DNA of 6,505 nt from an uncultured Streptococcus sp. (GTDB lineage: Bacteria; Bacillota; Bacilli; Lactobacillales; Streptococcaceae): the NCBI RefSeq assembly GCF_943912555.1, contig NZ_CALTUR010000098.1, forward strand, positions 1 to 6,505, given 5' to 3'. The notes under the pieces are model-generated. The model ran no database searches. It was given only the letters and a program-made list of their open reading frames with translations, and was not told where the DNA came from. Within the stretch, counting starts at the first letter, position 1. Each line of letters begins with the position of its first letter. This document shows, piece after piece, positions 1 through 6,472 of this stretch. A program made the position numbers and the translations under genes.

Positions 1-22
1 TTTCTGCTGTTTTCAGTAGAAA
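1..22. other. Stem-loop at the left edge
   Basis: Two 9-base arms (1-9 and 14-22) can pair around a TTTT loop, with one G-T wobble. No T-run follows on the + strand, so it is not a normal forward terminator. It could be part of a terminator for a leftward gene outside the window, or of the upstream end of this operon's control region. The edge cuts off the context needed to decide. Confidence 0.4.
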
Positions 23-24
23 TA

Positions 25-53
25 TCCAAAAAGGGGATTATTTACTGTATAAT
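25..53 (+). promoter_or_regulatory. Probable promoter of the four-gene surface operon
   Basis: A perfect -10 hexamer TATAAT lies at 48-53, about 30 bases before the first start codon, which leaves a short leader holding the ribosome binding site. No good -35 is seen: the hexamer 17 bases upstream (25-30, TCCAAA) is poor. The TG just before the hexamer is one base off the extended -10 position. Activity may be weak or depend on an activator. Confidence 0.55.
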
Positions 54-82
54 CAAGTCAATTAAAAGTAAAGGAGATAAGG

Positions 83-2863
83 ATGAAAAAATCCCTAATT
101 ATGACAACTGCTACTCTTGCGGCAACCCTTGGTGCTGCGGCAACTTCTACAACGGTATTCGCTACTGAGGCTCCAACTGAAAACACAGTAACTGCTGCTG
201 TCAATGATAAGGTCACAGACAAAGACATGTCTGATACTGAAAAACGTGCTGTAGATACAGCTAAAGATGCTGATCAAAAAGCAAAAGACGCTGGGAAAGC
301 TAAAGACGAGCTTGACAAGGCACAAAAAGACAAAGACGCTAAAAAAGCTGAAAAAGTTGCCCTTGAAAAAGACCTTGAAAAGGCAAAAGATGCTACACCT
401 GAGAAAATCCAAAAGGAAACAGACGATGTAGACGCTAAAGAAAAGGCTAAAGCTGACAAAGAAGCTGATTCCAAAGATAAGGCTGACCAAGTTACTAAAA
501 AGTCTGATGAGGCCAAACGCGCTAAAGAAGAGCTTGACAAAGCCCGTACAGGGGTCGAAAAGGCTGAAAAAGAGCTGAAAGACGCAACGGACGACTTTGA
601 CCCAGCAGCTAAAGACAAGGCTCAAAAAGAAAAAGATAACGCGGATAAAGATGTGATTATCAAAGACCAAGCCAAACGCGATGCGGAAACAGAGCTTGAA
701 AAAGCAAAAGAAGCCGACAAAACGCGTGAAGCTAAGAAAAGTCAAGAACGTCAAAACAAAGCTGATAAAGAAGCGGATAAGACAGCAAAAGAAGGTGATG
801 TAAGAGACGCAGAACAAACCATAAAAGATGCTGAAGAAAAATTGAAAACAGCACAATACCCAACAGACGTCGTCCTAACTCCAGAATGGCGTGATAAAGC
901 GAAAGAGTTGATTCACAAATACAAGGAACGTTATCCAGAACCATATCCAGATTTGACTGGTATGGACCTTGACCAAATTGACAAAGCTGGCGAAGCATGG
1001 AGAGCTCGCTATAACGTTTGGTTGGAACAATATCGTAAAGATATTCGCCGACTAGAAGATGAACTCATTAAATTAGACCGACAAGCCGATGAAAATTGGA
1101 CGAATCGAATCCGTAACATCAGAATCAATGGACTTCAAGATGACGACACAGACGTCAAATATGACCCAAATAACCTCCCTCAAGATGTTGTTGATGAATT
1201 GAATGACCGATTTATTACCCTTCTCAACAGTCTTCGTAAACAATTGAACTTGCCAGAGGCAAAACTCAATACAAATAAAAAAGATTTTGCCAAAGAAGTC
1301 GCAAAAGTTTACAAAGACAATGACTACCAAGGTAAAGGGCACTTCGGAAGAGGCATTAACGAGGTCGCTCGTAAACGAGGATTAGCAACTTCTGCCAATC
1401 CAGGTGTTGAAACGACTAGGCAATATTATGAAAACCTCCTGACTCTCTTTACTAGAACTGATAAAATGACCAAACAAGAACTCATTGCAAATTTGACAGA
1501 GAATTTTTTGTCGTTGTTTGCGGAAGGATATACGAATAGGCACTACGGTCACTTCTATAGCCTACTACAAGCTGACAGCTTAGGATTGAACACCTCTCTT
1601 ATCAAAGGGGGACAAATTTTAGATGCCCTTGGTTCTCAATATTGGACACACCTCTTCCGTATTCACGTTTTGAATGTGAAAAACGCAGATTCTATCGACA
1701 ACGCTGATACAGACATCAAAAAAGCTAAGTTTGATGAACTCTATGGTCCAAATTCTAAAGCTAACCTTCCAACCCCAACGGTGAAAGACAAGGGACAAGT
1801 CGAAGCAGAATTAGAAAAAGCCAAAGCAGACAAGAAAACCGCTGAAGACAACTTGAAACAAGTGAAAACAGAGCTTCAAGAAATTGAGAAACGTATTGCC
1901 GACTTGGAAAAAGAAGTGTCTGAAACGCCAGCTAAAGAAGCAAAACGTACCGAAGCGGTCAAAGAGCTAGAAAAAGCTAAAGAAAAAGCAGAAGACGCTC
2001 AACGTAAGCTAGAACATGCAACGCTTGACGACAATGCCAAAACCCGACGTTTAGAAAACGCTCGCAAGGCAAAAGCCGAAGCAGACAAAGAATTGGCTAA
2101 AAAATTGGCTGAAAGTCAACAAAAAGACAAAGACTTGGAAAATGCGAAGATTGAGCGTTTGAAAGCCGACAAAGAGTTGAAAGACGCAGAAGACGCACTC
2201 CAAAAGGCAAAAGACAAGTTAGCAGAGACACTTCGTTTGAGCCAAGAAAAAGCCAAACTGGAAGAAGAATTGAAAGCCAAGTCAAAAGAGTTGGATGAAC
2301 TCGGCAAACACGTAGACGACTTGAAAGGTGATGCTAAACAAAAAGAAGAAGAAGCAGAAAAAGCTCGTAAAGCCAAAGAAGAGGCAGAACGAGAGTATCA
2401 AAAACTTCTTCTTCGTAAGACAATCGACGACGCACTCATTCCAGAACTCCCAGAATTCAAAGGTGGCGTAAACGGTGAAGGTCTAATCCAACCGGAACTC
2501 CCAGAATTCCCAATGGAGAAGTTGCCTGTTTATGAACCAAAAGTTGAACAACCTAAGGTAGAACTACCGAAAGTTGATGAGCCTAAGAATGAAAAACCTA
2601 AGGTAGAAGAGCCAGGCAAGGATCCAAGTCAAGAACCGAGCAAAGAACCAGGAAAAGAGCCAGGTCAATCTGGTGACCAAGATGTGAAACCTGTGGGACC
2701 AGCACCAAGCTACCAAGCACCAGCAGTTCTGTCTCAAGCGAAACAAGAAGCTGAACAAAAAGCATTGCCAAATACTGGAAGTCAAGTGAGCCTACTAGCT
2801 TTATTAGGATATGGCTTCTTAGCAGGATTAGGATTTGCTTTAAAAAAGAGGGATAAAAATTGA
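83..2863 (+). CDS. LPXTG-anchored SEC10/PgrA-domain coiled-coil surface protein
   Basis: This is a large cell-wall-anchored surface protein of 926 residues. A Sec signal peptide (about 1-27, cleavage after VFA) lacks the YSIRK motif. Residues about 45-280 are K/E/A/D-rich heptad-like coiled coil. A globular part follows: about 280-365, then a SEC10/PgrA surface-exclusion-type domain (about 366-532) related to the CAP/SCP fold, with GH at 419-420, YEN at 449-451, GH at 489-490 and H523/H528 as candidate site residues. A second coiled coil spans about 567-780. Two PELPEF motifs (787-792, 804-809) and a P/K/E-rich wall-spanning stretch (about 815-865) lead to LPNTG at 895-899, a hydrophobic segment and the KKRDKN tail, so sortase should link it to peptidoglycan. 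The start is set by AAGGAG at 71-76, six bases before ATG. Family members such as enterococcal PrgA act in surface exclusion; the role here is not known. The domain call is by eye. Confidence 0.93.
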   Translation: MKKSLIMTTATLAATLGAAATSTTVFATEAPTENTVTAAVNDKVTDKDMSDTEKRAVDTAKDADQKAKDAGKAKDELDKAQKDKDAKKAEKVALEKDLEKAKDATPEKIQKETDDVDAKEKAKADKEADSKDKADQVTKKSDEAKRAKEELDKARTGVEKAEKELKDATDDFDPAAKDKAQKEKDNADKDVIIKDQAKRDAETELEKAKEADKTREAKKSQERQNKADKEADKTAKEGDVRDAEQTIKDAEEKLKTAQYPTDVVLTPEWRDKAKELIHKYKERYPEPYPDLTGMDLDQIDKAGEAWRARYNVWLEQYRKDIRRLEDELIKLDRQADENWTNRIRNIRINGLQDDDTDVKYDPNNLPQDVVDELNDRFITLLNSLRKQLNLPEAKLNTNKKDFAKEVAKVYKDNDYQGKGHFGRGINEVARKRGLATSANPGVETTRQYYENLLTLFTRTDKMTKQELIANLTENFLSLFAEGYTNRHYGHFYSLLQADSLGLNTSLIKGGQILDALGSQYWTHLFRIHVLNVKNADSIDNADTDIKKAKFDELYGPNSKANLPTPTVKDKGQVEAELEKAKADKKTAEDNLKQVKTELQEIEKRIADLEKEVSETPAKEAKRTEAVKELEKAKEKAEDAQRKLEHATLDDNAKTRRLENARKAKAEADKELAKKLAESQQKDKDLENAKIERLKADKELKDAEDALQKAKDKLAETLRLSQEKAKLEEELKAKSKELDELGKHVDDLKGDAKQKEEEAEKARKAKEEAEREYQKLLLRKTIDDALIPELPEFKGGVNGEGLIQPELPEFPMEKLPVYEPKVEQPKVELPKVDEPKNEKPKVEEPGKDPSQEPSKEPGKEPGQSGDQDVKPVGPAPSYQAPAVLSQAKQEAEQKALPNTGSQVSLLALLGYGFLAGLGFALKKRDKN
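2441..2509 (+). repeat. Short direct repeat encoding PELPEF
   Basis: Two 18-base copies (2441-2458 and 2492-2509) differ at one base and encode PELPEF twice. They sit at the junction of the second coiled coil and the proline-rich wall-spanning part. This is a small in-gene duplication of the kind that varies in number between strains. Confidence 0.7.
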
Positions 2864-3216
2864 AAAAGAAAGTTGCATTTGTATTATCGTTAGTAACTAG
2901 CCTATTGCTTTTAGTAGCCTGTTCATCAGCAAATGGAACCTATGTCTACCAAGGTAGCATGCCATTTATGGAAGAAGTAACCGTGACTATCCAAATCAAG
3001 GGTGATAAGGGACAAGTTCATACAAAAGGAAAAACGATTGGTTTCCTAACAGAGGGCCAGCAAACGGAGCATACATATGAGATGAAGGTCAACCAGAAAG
3101 AAAAGACTTTTGAATTATCTTCAATGAAACTAGGTTATGAGATTAAAGGCGGAGAGTTGACCATTACTTCAGATTCGACTGGTATACTGGCTGGTAAATC
3201 TTTTAAAAAGAAATAA
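2860..3216 (+). CDS. Small putative lipoprotein, beta-rich
   Basis: The product is a 118-residue predicted lipoprotein. Its N-terminus has lysines, a hydrophobic stretch and the lipobox LVAC with Cys21, so it should be lipidated and held on the outer face of the membrane (98-residue mature protein). The mature part starts with NGTYVYQG and alternates short polar and hydrophobic runs, which suggests a small beta-barrel or lipocalin-like domain; I do not recognise a named family. The start codon is TTG, supported by GAGGGA at 2848-2853 six bases upstream and by the signal peptide that begins right there. It shares four bases (TTGA) with the stop of the LPXTG gene, so translation is probably coupled. 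A role as helper or partner of the neighbouring surface proteins is only an inference. Confidence 0.88.
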   Translation: MKKKVAFVLSLVTSLLLLVACSSANGTYVYQGSMPFMEEVTVTIQIKGDKGQVHTKGKTIGFLTEGQQTEHTYEMKVNQKEKTFELSSMKLGYEIKGGELTITSDSTGILAGKSFKKK

Positions 3217-3226
3217 CGGAGGTATT

Positions 3227-4318
3227 ATGTCCAAGAAAAGCATCTTTAGTGGCTTGTTAGTGGCTAGCTCAGTGCTTTTATTAGCAGCCTGTGGGCAACA
3301 AGCTAGCCAGACGAGTGAGGGAGAGTCGACTGACGCTACAGTCCAAACCAGTGCTTCAAAAGATAAAAAAGCTGATCAAGCAAAGATTGATTACCAGATT
3401 GTATATCAGAATATATTAGACTCCTATAGAGAGCGAGTTAAGGCAGCGCAAAATCAACAAATGCCACAGTACTCGACAGGTGATAAGGAAGAGTCTTATA
3501 TTGATTCCATTTTGTTTGATTACAAAGGGATAGACATCAGCTATACTTTCTACGACATCAATAAGGATGGGAAGAAAGAATTGCTAATTAAGCAAGATAA
3601 AATTTTACTTGGGATTTATTATCTGACAGATCAGGGAGCCCAGCTGGTCAAGTCAGGTGGAGTTGCTGGGACAGGTGGAGAACGTCGTATACTCATTCCT
3701 TATGAGAATGGAGCGATTTCTTATCTAAATTTTAATGCTCCTAGACCTGAGGCTGTTGCTAAAACTTATCTCTTTACAGATGGTCGTTATCAGGAGGCTA
3801 GTTCTGTTAACTATGATTTGAGAGAAACCAAGGATCCTTCAAGTTTACAAGGGTTAGATGGGATTAAAGAGGTGGATTTAGAAGGCTTGAACTGGTTGAC
3901 TTTTGATGATGCTTCAGCTAGTCGCCCCTTTATTGACCTAGAGGAGCAAGCCAAGGGACCTGGTGCTCATCTGGCTGAGATTTACCAGAAAGACTTTAGT
4001 AGTATCAAAGGGACTTGGAAGAATAACAAGGGTGGCGAAGTTACTTTTGATGAGTATGGCTTTACAAATGGTGCAGTCTTGACTGACACGGTACCTAAGA
4101 TTGTAAATAATATGGTTCGATTTGGCATGACCTCAAGCAGTGGTATAGGTGGTGCTTCGGTTATACTCATTCCAAAAGGTGTTGTGCATCCAGATATAAA
4201 TGTAGGTGATACCACTTTTAAAGATGCATCTGACAGTAGCAAGGATCGTTTGTTAATTACCCAAAGTGTGGATACATTGTCCAATCCAAACGAATTTTAT
4301 TATAAGGTTAGTGAATAA
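3227..4318 (+). CDS. Putative lipoprotein with DxNxDG loop and C-terminal GTW domain
   Basis: The product is a 363-residue predicted lipoprotein. The signal sequence ends in the lipobox LAAC with Cys22, followed by a flexible S/T/Q/K-rich linker to about residue 50. The first globular part (about 53-230) contains D110, N112, D114, G115 and E118 in a DxNxDGxxE arrangement, as seen in calcium-binding loops of dockerin/FG-GAP type. A second part from about 256 opens with FSSIKGTW and runs to the end. It resembles a C-terminal module found in many streptococcal lipoproteins, possibly the one catalogued as DUF6287; that name is from memory and unchecked. GGAGG at 3218-3222 lies four bases before ATG, and the gap to the previous gene is only 10 bases, so the two are likely co-transcribed. 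No enzymatic motif is visible. A binding or structural role outside the membrane is the cautious reading. Confidence 0.92.
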   Translation: MSKKSIFSGLLVASSVLLLAACGQQASQTSEGESTDATVQTSASKDKKADQAKIDYQIVYQNILDSYRERVKAAQNQQMPQYSTGDKEESYIDSILFDYKGIDISYTFYDINKDGKKELLIKQDKILLGIYYLTDQGAQLVKSGGVAGTGGERRILIPYENGAISYLNFNAPRPEAVAKTYLFTDGRYQEASSVNYDLRETKDPSSLQGLDGIKEVDLEGLNWLTFDDASASRPFIDLEEQAKGPGAHLAEIYQKDFSSIKGTWKNNKGGEVTFDEYGFTNGAVLTDTVPKIVNNMVRFGMTSSSGIGGASVILIPKGVVHPDINVGDTTFKDASDSSKDRLLITQSVDTLSNPNEFYYKVSE

Positions 4319-4334
4319 AAAGGAGAAATAGAAG

Positions 4335-5345
4335 ATGAAACTAAAACATGTATTGACAGGATCAGTGATGGGGTTAAGCCTCGTAACAGCAGGAGTTATC
4401 ACAACAAGTGTACTCCCTACAAGCAGTGTAGAAGCTGCAGAATACCGTAAGATTTATGCTGATGTAACTGCCCAGATGGGACTAGATGGAAACTTGTACT
4501 TGGAAATTATTGGAGAACGTCCTGATGTAACTGTTGCAACTGGTCAGTTTAAGTCTGTTGAAATTTTAGAAGCTAATACAGGACGGGTGGTAAATCCAAA
4601 TACTTTCATTATTATTAAACCAGTTACAAATGGGGAAGCTAAGAAAAATGTTGGTAGAGCAAAGTTTAATTTATCTTTTCTAAATGGGACCCCTTACCCA
4701 GATGGAACCTATCTAGTTTCATTTAAGGATTTGACACTTTCTCATGAGTCAGGTTACTTTACTTTAGTTGGAGCTATTAAATTGACCATTAAAGATGGAG
4801 AATTTGTTAAATACGAAAAAGTTAACTTAAAGCCAACATCAACACCTGAACCAAAAATTCCAGAACAACCAAGTGGAAAGAATGGTTGGGTAGGTCGTTC
4901 TTACTACCAAAATGGCCAAAAGGTTATCAGCAAATGGATCTATGATTCACAGTATAAGTCTTATTTCTATTTGAATGCTGCTGGCGAATACGTGGAAAAT
5001 GCTTGGGTAGGGAATTACTATCTCAAGTCTGGTGGCTACATGGCTAAGAGTGAATGGATTTATGATGGCAACTACGGTTCTTACTATTACTTGACATCAG
5101 AAGGAAGCTATGCGCGTAATGCTTGGTCAGGAAGTTATTACCTCAAATCAAATGGTAAGATGGCTAATAGTGAGTGGATTTATGACAATGATTACAAAGC
5201 ATATTATTATTTGACATCAGAAGGAAGCTACGCTCGTAACAAATGGGTAGGAGATTATTACCTTAAATCAGATGGTAAGATGGCTGTTAGCGAACGTACA
5301 CCAGATGGTTATCGTGTAGATGGATCTGGTAAATGGATCAAATAA
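4335..5345 (+). CDS. Choline-binding surface protein with unrecognised N-terminal domain
   Basis: The product is a 336-residue secreted protein. The signal peptide runs to about residue 34 (VEA before AE). An N-terminal domain (about 35-166) is rich in beta-type segments and matches no family I can name; it shows no amidase, lysozyme, CHAP or protease motif. A proline-rich linker (167-183) leads to a choline-binding region (184-336) of about seven aromatic repeats of the form WxGxYYLKSxGxMAxSEW / IYDxxYxxYYYL. These resemble the imperfect repeats of CbpF-like pneumococcal proteins, which hold proteins on phosphocholine of teichoic acids. The last unit has SER where the others have SEW, then a DGYRVDGSGKW tail typical of such C-termini. 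AGGAG at 4321-4325 lies nine bases before ATG. It is the last intact gene of the tight four-gene run. The N-domain probably carries the specific function, perhaps adhesion or ligand binding (inference). Confidence 0.94.
   Translation: MKLKHVLTGSVMGLSLVTAGVITTSVLPTSSVEAAEYRKIYADVTAQMGLDGNLYLEIIGERPDVTVATGQFKSVEILEANTGRVVNPNTFIIIKPVTNGEAKKNVGRAKFNLSFLNGTPYPDGTYLVSFKDLTLSHESGYFTLVGAIKLTIKDGEFVKYEKVNLKPTSTPEPKIPEQPSGKNGWVGRSYYQNGQKVISKWIYDSQYKSYFYLNAAGEYVENAWVGNYYLKSGGYMAKSEWIYDGNYGSYYYLTSEGSYARNAWSGSYYLKSNGKMANSEWIYDNDYKAYYYLTSEGSYARNKWVGDYYLKSDGKMAVSERTPDGYRVDGSGKWIK
4921..5280 (+). repeat. Three tandem 120-base choline-binding repeat units
   Basis: Units 4921-5040, 5041-5160 and 5161-5280 line up without gaps, each encoding two 20-residue choline-binding motifs (40 residues). 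The second and third are most alike and share an identical 20-base block at 5091-5110 and 5211-5230. The first is more diverged. A partial fourth unit continues from 5281 to the end of the gene. The exact register makes gain or loss of whole units by recombination plausible. Confidence 0.85.
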
Positions 5346-5695
5346 TAAGGAATTAAAGGATATTCTTAAGAAAATTGATGACTACAGTAAGTCTGAAAAC
5401 AAAAATAGCTCCTCATCTTCTTATACCCTAGAACCGCAAGGAACATACTTAGGAATATTTTCATCAAGTGACAGTGCTTATGAAAATATTATTGATCTAA
5501 GCATCATCTATAAAGTTACTGAAACCAAGTCGGATGGGTCTAAAGAAACTCATTTTAAAGATTATGGTTATGCATCAGGAGTCAAAAAAGATGGAAGTGT
5601 AGATATGGATAAGCTTGCAGTTTAATACTACGACAGATTTAGAAGGGTTGAAGTCCTATTTATCGAATTATAAATTCAAAGAATATAAGCAGTGA
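5346..5695 (+). pseudogene. Frameshifted 3' remnant of an unrecognised gene
   Basis: Right after the stop of the choline-binding gene a different reading frame stays open to a TAA at 5623-5625. It encodes a lysine/serine-rich lead (KELKDILKKIDDYSKS, then SSSSS) and a well-formed beta-rich stretch that begins GTYLGIFSSSDSAY. In the next frame the protein-like sequence goes on from about 5621 (FNTTTDLEGLKSYL and beyond) to TGA at 5693-5695, so a single-base insertion near 5610-5622 best explains the break. No signal peptide, ribosome binding site or proper start is present. The in-frame ATG at 5320 lies inside the choline-binding gene and has no Shine-Dalgarno. I read this as the C-terminal end of a secreted or membrane protein that lost its 5' part. 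The family is not recognised. A coupled, short expressed peptide cannot be fully excluded. Confidence 0.72.
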
Positions 5696-5712
5696 TAGTG
5701 TTAGATTTGAAA

Positions 5713-5739
5713 CTCATCAACTCAGGTTGGTGGGTTTTT
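5713..5739 (+). terminator. Rho-independent terminator of the surface operon
   Basis: A 9-base-pair stem (5713-5721 with 5726-5734, two G-T wobbles) closes a TCAG loop and is followed by TTTTT. It is the first clear terminator after the operon start, so transcripts of the four surface genes probably end here and include the remnant upstream of it. Confidence 0.85.
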
Positions 5740-5745
5740 GCTAGT

Positions 5746-5774
5746 TTGACAGTCTATTGAAACAGGACTATAAT
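5746..5774 (+). promoter_or_regulatory. Consensus sigma-A promoter of the acetyltransferase gene
   Basis: TTGACA (5746-5751) and TATAAT (5769-5774) are both perfect, with the ideal 17-base spacer. The -35 starts seven bases after the T-run of the preceding terminator. The expected transcript starts near 5781, giving a leader of about 24 bases with GAGGAGGT at 5793-5800. This predicts strong, constitutive transcription unless a repressor acts; no operator is evident. Confidence 0.9.
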
Positions 5775-5804
5775 CAAGCTGTAACAGTGTTTGAGGAGGT
5801 TTAG

Positions 5805-6215
5805 ATGTACTTTAGATTGGAAAATAAGGAATCCTATAAATCACAAGAAATTGGGAATTTGATTCGTGCTTATAATCGTTCAAAAAGAGAAGAAGCTGAA
5901 AGTGAGCCGCTTAATCTTTATGTCGAAGATGAAAAGGGAAATCTCCTGGCAGGTTTGATAGCAGAGACTTTTAGAAATTGGCTAGAAATCGAGTATTTAT
6001 TTGTAAAAGAGGAATTGAGAGGACAAGGAATCGGCTCAAAACTATTGCAGCAAGCAGAAACTGAAGCTAAGAATCGAAACTGTCGTTTTGCTTTTGTCAA
6101 TACTTATCAGTTTCAAGCTCCAGATTTTTATAAAATGCATGGCTACAAGGAAGTCTTTAGGTTACAAGACTATCCCTACATTGGGAAAAGATATTATTAC
6201 CAAAAGAATCTGTAA
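5805..6215 (+). CDS. GNAT family N-acetyltransferase
   Basis: The product is a 136-residue protein with the single-domain GNAT fold, expected to move the acetyl group of acetyl-CoA onto an amine; the substrate cannot be told. Motif A is clear: a beta strand (IEYLFV) leads into ELRGQGIGSKLL, where R72, G73, Q74, G75 and G77 form the pyrophosphate-binding loop. Near residues 103-112 the APDFYKMHGY segment matches motif B, with a tyrosine placed as the usual general acid, followed by the EVFR strand. The length is normal for the family. It is cytosolic, with no signal or membrane segment. GAGGAGGT lies just before ATG and its own consensus promoter drives it, so it is a separate unit from the surface genes. 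No terminator lies between it and the gene stub downstream. Small streptococcal GNATs of this type are usually annotated only generically. Confidence 0.93.
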   Translation: MYFRLENKESYKSQEIGNLIRAYNRSKREEAESEPLNLYVEDEKGNLLAGLIAETFRNWLEIEYLFVKEELRGQGIGSKLLQQAETEAKNRNCRFAFVNTYQFQAPDFYKMHGYKEVFRLQDYPYIGKRYYYQKNL

Positions 6216-6237
6216 GGTGAATACGAAGGTATAATAC

Positions 6238-6261
6238 AAAGGAGACTCACACATAAGTTAA
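6238..6261 (+). other. Orphan ribosome binding site before a lost start
   Basis: AAAGGAG at 6238-6244 is a strong Shine-Dalgarno, yet no usable start follows. At the right spacing stands ATA (6253-6255), and the frame ends at TAA two codons later. It may be the old translation start of the hydrolase whose 3' end survives just downstream, with ATG mutated to ATA. This is an inference from position only. Confidence 0.35.
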
Positions 6262-6266
6262 GTAGC

Positions 6267-6276
6267 GGTTATAACC
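6267..6276. repeat. Perfect 10-base palindrome GGTTATAACC
   Basis: GGTTATAACC reads the same on both strands and is extended by near-matching GTA/TAC flanks (6262-6279, with a bulge). It lies between the orphan ribosome binding site and the hydrolase stub, about where a deletion joint would be. It could be a protein-binding site, a mobile-element scar or chance. Confidence 0.3.
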
Positions 6277-6400
6277 TACAAATTGTGTCTGTCTAGACGA
6301 TATTGAGGACAATACAATCGCGGCTGAGAAATTGGGAATCAAGGTCTATAAGGTTAAGAAAAGAAGCGATGCCGTCGATTTTTTGAAAAAAATTGAATAA
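6275..6400 (+). pseudogene. C-terminal stub of a HAD-superfamily hydrolase
   Basis: An open stretch just after an in-frame stop (6272-6274) encodes about 41 residues ending at TAA 6398-6400. It contains LDDIEDNTIAAEKLGIKVY, which has the form of HAD motif IV: the acidic DD pair that helps hold magnesium, followed by N-x-x-A-A-x-x-L-G-I. The catalytic DxD motif I, the cap and motifs II-III are all missing, so the stub cannot be active; a full HAD enzyme has roughly 200 residues. It has no start codon or ribosome binding site in frame. With the orphan Shine-Dalgarno upstream, this looks like a gene from which most of the coding sequence was deleted. It probably once followed the acetyltransferase in the same transcript. 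Confidence 0.75.
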
Positions 6401-6410
6401 GCAGAAAACT

Positions 6411-6439
6411 CTCTATCATTTAGGTGGTAGAGGTTTTTT
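6411..6439 (+). terminator. Rho-independent terminator after the acetyltransferase unit
   Basis: An 8-base-pair stem (6411-6418 with 6425-6432, one G-T wobble) closes a 6-base loop and is followed by a run of six T after one G. It begins about ten bases after the stop of the hydrolase stub and would end the transcript started at the acetyltransferase promoter. Confidence 0.83.
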
Positions 6440-6472
6440 GTTAATAAAATTTTACAAAATGACATTTATATA

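Noticed and set aside
95..856. Long open frame on the - strand (253 codons) inside the LPXTG gene
   Set aside because: It mirrors the K/E/A-rich coiled-coil codons, giving a Phe/Leu/Ser/Cys-rich product without a ribosome binding site. The + strand gene explains the sequence fully.
2116..2376. Other - strand open frames within the second coiled coil
   Set aside because: Same cause: biased codons of the coiled coil leave few stops on the opposite strand; the products are serine/phenylalanine-rich and unlike real proteins.
83..2863. Conjugative plasmid or ICE origin for the whole window
   Set aside because: Only the SEC10/PgrA domain hints at it. No relaxase, transfer, integrase or attachment site is visible, and homologous proteins are also found on chromosomes.
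5091..5216. TTGACA hexamers in the choline repeats as promoters
   Set aside because: No -10 hexamer stands at 16-18 bases downstream; they are part of the codons for YLTSEG.
4921..5280. Repeats as a CRISPR array
   Set aside because: The units are contiguous, in frame, encode choline-binding motifs and have no unique spacers.
5320..5345. ATG at 5320 as a true start for the following frame
   Set aside because: It lies within the end of the choline-binding gene, has no Shine-Dalgarno, and the first residues are only the shifted reading of that gene's tail.
6230..6235. TATAAT as a promoter for the HAD stub
   Set aside because: No suitable -35 upstream, and transcription would begin at about 6242, inside the AAAGGAG site, which would spoil it as a ribosome binding site.
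6216..6275. BOX or RUP type repeat element
   Set aside because: I looked for recognisable BOX/RUP sequence and saw none; only a short palindrome is present.
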